Assembly: GCA_963693305.1 (NCBI GenBank)
Contig: OY855905.1
Span: forward strand, 44,502,895-44,566,894
From: Meandrina meandrites
Lineage: Eukaryota > Cnidaria > Anthozoa > Scleractinia > Meandrinidae
DNA length: 64,000 bases
Direction of reading: 5' to 3'
The notes beneath the pieces are model-generated. The model had not been told where the DNA came from, ran no database searches, and saw only the letters and a list, made by a program, of their open reading frames with translations. The translations under genes were made by a program, and so were the position numbers. This document shows positions 60,035-64,000 of the stretch, one piece after another; position 1 is the first letter of the stretch; each line of letters starts with the position of its first letter.

Positions 60035-60342
60035 AATGAATGGCATACTAGATATCCTCATGAATCATGAATAAAAGTGGGGCAAATGTGAATCACGTGG
60101 TCTGGTTTCATTTTTTTGTTATTGTTTCTTGGCTGACGTCTAACAAAGGTCTGTAAATAGATTAATTAGACCGTTTTTTTTGTTTTTCAGACGTCTTGGT
60201 ATTTGTAGGCTTCCTTTACGCATGCGTTGCCCTCCACTTCACAAACCCACCTTATTTATTCCTTTTTTCGGGGAACCATTTGGAAAGCTTAATCTTGATA
60301 AACATTTCGGGTTTTTTTTACTTCTTACTGATTTAAATATGC

Positions 60343-61024
60343 TCAGCTCACGCTTCTGAGTACATTTTGGGCTAGCAATGTATATCGTGATAGGCAAGCT
60401 AAGAAGCTTGTATGACCAACAAGCACAAGATGCCTCTTCTCTGCCAAACTCGCGGCCCCATAGAGAGCCTGCTCGCAGGCTATCATCGTCATAACTCCCC
60501 GCGCCACCGTATCGCGGTGAGGCGGTTTGTGTGTGTCAATGATCTCTAGAGCTATGTCGGCTGGAGTCTTGTACTCCAGGTAGGGCCACCCATGCCGAAC
60601 AGGTCGAAGGGTAGAGACCAGACAAAGAGTGACCCCCTGGTCCTCCAGGTTGGGAGTTGGGCGTAGGGTTAACAACCCCATCCCATAAAAAAAACAAGTT
60701 GTTACAGAAACCAGAAACGTGGACAATATATATATCGTACCAGGTAAAAATGCTTTTCGAGGGTCCTTCTTGTCATATGCTGCCTTAATAACCTGAGTTG
60801 AGTACAGACCTCCTAGTAGAGTATAAAGCGCAATGAATCTGCGAGCGAAGTAAGCCAAGCGCGATCTGGGTAGAAAACGTTTGCGGGGGAGTTTTCGCGC
60901 GAGAACGCTCTCGGGTTTTCCTTTGAGTCCAACAGCACCTCATTGAACATCTCGGATGATTGGCCATAAGAACAATAGGACAAAGGGCACAAACAATGCC
61001 CCTATACTTGAAGACAATGAGCAA
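60343..61024 (-). repeat. Repeat-derived open frames downstream of the protease
   Basis: A 171-codon frame (60858-60343) includes PTPNLEDQGVTLCLVSTLRP and then a WPYLEYKTPADIALEI stretch. I associate these peptides with spurious proteins translated from an interspersed repeat in many invertebrate assemblies. The N-terminal third (hydrophobic, YILSTFLVSVTTCFF) and the overlapping 79-codon frame are not recognised. I treat the whole as a repeat, not a host gene. Confidence 0.4.
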
Positions 61025-61587
61025 TATTGTTTTAGAATGCCTCTGAAATTAGAGGTCCACAAGAGGTACTGTTGTATTCTTTCCTTTCTTTTCTTATCTT
61101 TTTTTCAGCCCTTCACCCCACTAGGTAGCTTATTCGCAGAATACAGCACTAATTATCTTCCAGTAGAAGGCAAAATGGCCGTCCGTTCTGCTGCGGTCCA
61201 AGTAAGAAACGAGAAACGCAAACATTTTTTGATAAATGAGGAAGCTATAACTGATAACACAACAACGACAACTAAGTTTGGCTTTGATAGTGATCGTTTA
61301 CTACGTTTTTTCATTGTTGCGCTTGAAACGGCACAAAAAATGAATTATTTTTGTCATGTTTGTTGTTGTTTTCTATAGAGGGATTACTAGACTAATGCTG
61401 TCTTCACACTTAACCAAAACATGTTTAGTGTGATACGTGAAACTGATGTAGCTGGTTTTCACCAGAAGACAGTCCTTTAGTTAGAGAAAAAAAATAAGAA
61501 GAAATCGGTTCTTGAGGTCGAACTCCCAAATTGGCCAAATTTGACAAACCCAGAAGTGCTATCATAAACTTCTCTCGGGTTCGCAGA
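61025..61587. other. Spacer; no gene recognised
   Basis: A 140-codon plus-strand frame (60956-61378) crosses low-complexity sequence and has no known domain. Confidence 0.4.
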
Positions 61588-61610
61588 CCATTGTTGAGGC
61601 CTCAAATGTA

Positions 61611-62490
61611 ATAAATGTCCCTAAATGTAATAAAGGTCCTAAGTGTAATAACTTTTGGTCCTAAATGTAATAAAGGTCCTAAATGTAATAAAGGTCCTAT
61701 GTGTAATAACTTTTGGTCCTAAATGTAATAAAGGTCCTAAATGTAATAACTTTTGGTCCTAAATGTAATAAAGGTCCTATGTGTAATAACTTTTGGTCCT
61801 AAATGTAATAAAGGTCCTAAGTGTAATAACTTTTGGTCCTAAATGTAATAAAGGTCCTAAATGTAATAAAGGTCCTATGTGTAATAACTTTTGGTCCTAA
61901 ATGTAATAAAGGTCCTAAGTGTAATAACTTTTGGTCCTAAATGTAATAAAGGTCCTAAGTGTAATAACTTTTGGTCCTAAATGTAATAAAGGTCCTAAGT
62001 GTAATAACTTTTGGTCCTAAATGTAATAAAGGTCCTAAGTGTAATAACTTTTGGTCCTAAATGTAATAAAGGTCCTAAGTGTAATAACTTTTGGTCCTAA
62101 ATGTAATAAAGGTCCTAAGTGTAATAACTTTTGGTCCTAAATGTAATAAAGGTCCTAAGTGTAATAACTTTTGGTCCTAAATGTAATAAAGATCCTAAAT
62201 GTAATAAAGGTCCTATGTGTAATAACTTTTGGTCCTAAATGTAATAAAGGTCCTAAGTGTAATAACTTTTGGTCCTAAATGTAATAAAGGTCCTAAGTGT
62301 AATAACTTTTGGTCCTAAATGTAATAAAGGTCCTAAGTGTAATAACTTTTGGTCCTAAATGTAATAAAGGTCCTAAGTGTAATAACTTCTGGTCCTAAAT
62401 GTAATAAAGGTCCTAAGTGTAATAACTTTTGGTCCTAAATGTAATAAAGGTCCTAAGTGTAATAACTTTTGGTCCTAAATGTAATAAAGG
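61611..62490 (+). repeat. 40-bp minisatellite, left arm (~22 copies)
   Basis: The unit alternates CCTAAATGTAATAAAGGT and CCTAAGTGTAATAACTTTTGGT. Occasional units have ATGTGTAATAAC or a skipped half-unit. Confidence 0.97.
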
Positions 62491-63849
62491 TTGCAAGTGT
62501 AACAACCTTTGGCCTTAAAATACAATAAGGTCACTGACTGAGCCACACATAACGGTGAATAGCCAATTTGGAAGCCGCTAAATGGTGACCGCGTCCGATT
62601 AATAAAACAATAATTTATCTTTCATATCGGGCTCTTTCATCGTACTGAGGTATGAAGAGCTAATTCCATGTTGCAGTAATCTCACAACACGCCTAAAACA
62701 AAACATGTAACAACCAAAAGGGCAAATCTACATCCTAAATTCATTAGCTTATGCAAAACTTAGTCCTTTTTTAAATGAATTTTTGAGGAAAGAAAAACGG
62801 GATTCGGCAAAGCGATGACAAAAAGTTCGGGATGCGGTAATCGCGTGAAAAAGAAGCGGGAATGCGGGATCGGGGTCCCCTGATAAAGCGCACTTTCAAC
62901 TTCCAAGTGAAGTATTATATAAGATAATAGACTTTGCATTAACTGGAACTGAATTTAGTGTTATCGCTACCTATATAGTTCCCTTTGTCAGCTTGGTGAT
63001 CGCCTTAAACGACTTACAAATCATTATATCTGTCGGCTTTCATAAGACAGTTACAACCATCGGGTCACTACACGTAAATGGCTACAATAGCATGCGCAAG
63101 TTATGCAAAGAATTTGGCCCAAGCAGCGGACTTTTATTTAAATAAATAATAGCAAGTCCAAAATGGATCAACACGTGGGTAGAGCTACTGTTTACAGGAA
63201 CTAGAACTTGGATGTTTGTCACCAATATATAAGGGCAAGGCAAAAAGTGATAAAAAGACGATCGTTTTAAGTTTTGTTTTTACGTTTAGAAAAGAAATCA
63301 GAGAGGCGTGTTTGCTCGATTTTCAAACTCCCGTCCGTTTCTTTTTGTTTTAAATACTGATAGTAATTAGTTGTTTCCCTTATGTACTTATAGTTCTTGT
63401 TACTCCCATTAATTCAAGATAAATCAATACGTAGTTGCCATATTACTTTGAATCCTTGCATTCTCAGTAAATAGACTATAAATTGAAGACTTAGAATATT
63501 AATATGATCGAGCATTAAATTGACATTGGTCAAATGTACTACTTTTGTTTTACACTGAGTAACTACTGTTGTTGTTGGGCACTGGCGAATAAGACGTGCA
63601 AAATAAAGTGAAATTATGACACTTGCTGAAAGCCTTCCATTTTATTGGATTCTGACTATTTTATATTTGGTACATTCTGATCGGGATCACCGAAGTACAT
63701 CTTGTGCTTTCTTGCCTTTGTATAAAAAAGTGCAAAAAAGCCAAACAGTTAAATCTTACATATTTATCACAATGACTTCATGTTGAGCTGAAGCTAATTG
63801 CTATTATTATACTCGAGGTAGACCTTTGTTTCATTTAGAGTCGAAAATT

Positions 63850-63979
63850 ATCACACTTAGGACCTTTATTACATTTAGGACCAAAAGTTATTACACTTAG
63901 GACCTTTATTACATTTAGGACCAAACGTTATTACACTTAGGACCTTTATTACATTTAGGGACATTTATTACATTTGAGG
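63850..63979 (-). repeat. 40-bp minisatellite, right arm (~3 copies, inverted)
   Basis: ACACTTAGGACC and TTTATTACATTTAGGACC alternate in the reverse complement of the left-arm array. The right arm is about one sixth of the left in length. Confidence 0.95.
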
Positions 63980-64000
63980 CCTCAACACCATACGCAAAAG

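Larger units (their letters stand above)
61592..63987. mobile_element. 2.4-kb fold-back element with minisatellite terminal repeats
   Basis: The ends are TGTTGAGGCCTC and GAGGCCTCAACA, flanked by CCAT on both sides (61588-61591 and 63988-63991). Just inside each end are inverted copies of the same minisatellite. TG...CA ends and a 4-bp duplication fit Ginger-like elements; minisatellite-built terminal repeats are also known in the Rehavkus group, which makes 9-bp duplications. The unique middle (62520-63840) has no transposase frame. Both ends are inside the window. Confidence 0.8.

Overview
The window is eukaryotic, AT-rich, gene-poor and very repeat-rich. The two recognisable host genes have spliced structures. 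Gene types, repeat types and hammerhead-ribozyme repeats together suggest a cnidarian, most likely an anthozoan such as a stony coral. This is an inference; no species marker is visible. No tRNA, rRNA or CRISPR was seen.

Layout. 0.6-21 kb holds a broken copy (A) of a CLN3/battenin-like gene. Its first exon (3041-3314) is cut by a 7.2-kb TTAA-flanked element with ~625-bp terminal inverted repeats (3315-10509). An L1-type LINE on the minus strand (about 10.9-17 kb) follows, and a truncated second exon lies at 20590-20905. 26-37.8 kb holds the apparently intact copy (B): exon 1 at 26632-27094 and exon 2 at 36942-37771, predicted 430 aa. Its 9.8-kb intron carries several elements, including a 2.85-kb fold-back element with 9-bp target duplication and a TTAA palindrome next to the splice acceptor. 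38.8-43.45 kb is a 4.66-kb TIR element (9-bp target duplication) whose interior is a 3.8-kb, 20-bp-unit satellite. 43.5-52.2 kb is a patchwork: two members of one fold-back family, a decayed RTE-like LINE tail, a trypsin pseudogene fragment on the minus strand, a 1.16-kb TIR element and a short poly-A retro-insertion with 14-bp target duplication. 54.04-60.0 kb is a complete eight-exon secreted MAM-plus-trypsin serine protease (451 aa). 61.6-64.0 kb is a complete fold-back element whose terminal repeats are made of a 40-bp minisatellite.

The most interesting find is two separate hammerhead-ribozyme tandem elements (retrozyme-like). One (11072-11676) has 212-bp units and four ribozyme motifs, and is inserted with a 12-bp target duplication in the 3' UTR of the LINE. 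The other (7413-8732) has two ribozyme motifs and is also flanked by a 12-bp direct repeat. Both end in an inverted copy of their own sequence. The ribozyme cores (CTGANGA, stem II, GAAA, stem III, cleavage after GTC) can be folded by eye.

The region is best read as two ordinary genes, one housekeeping lysosomal membrane protein (duplicated, one copy dead) and one secreted protease (with a dead relative), embedded in layers of nested transposons. Target duplications and duplicate arms serve as internal empty-site controls.
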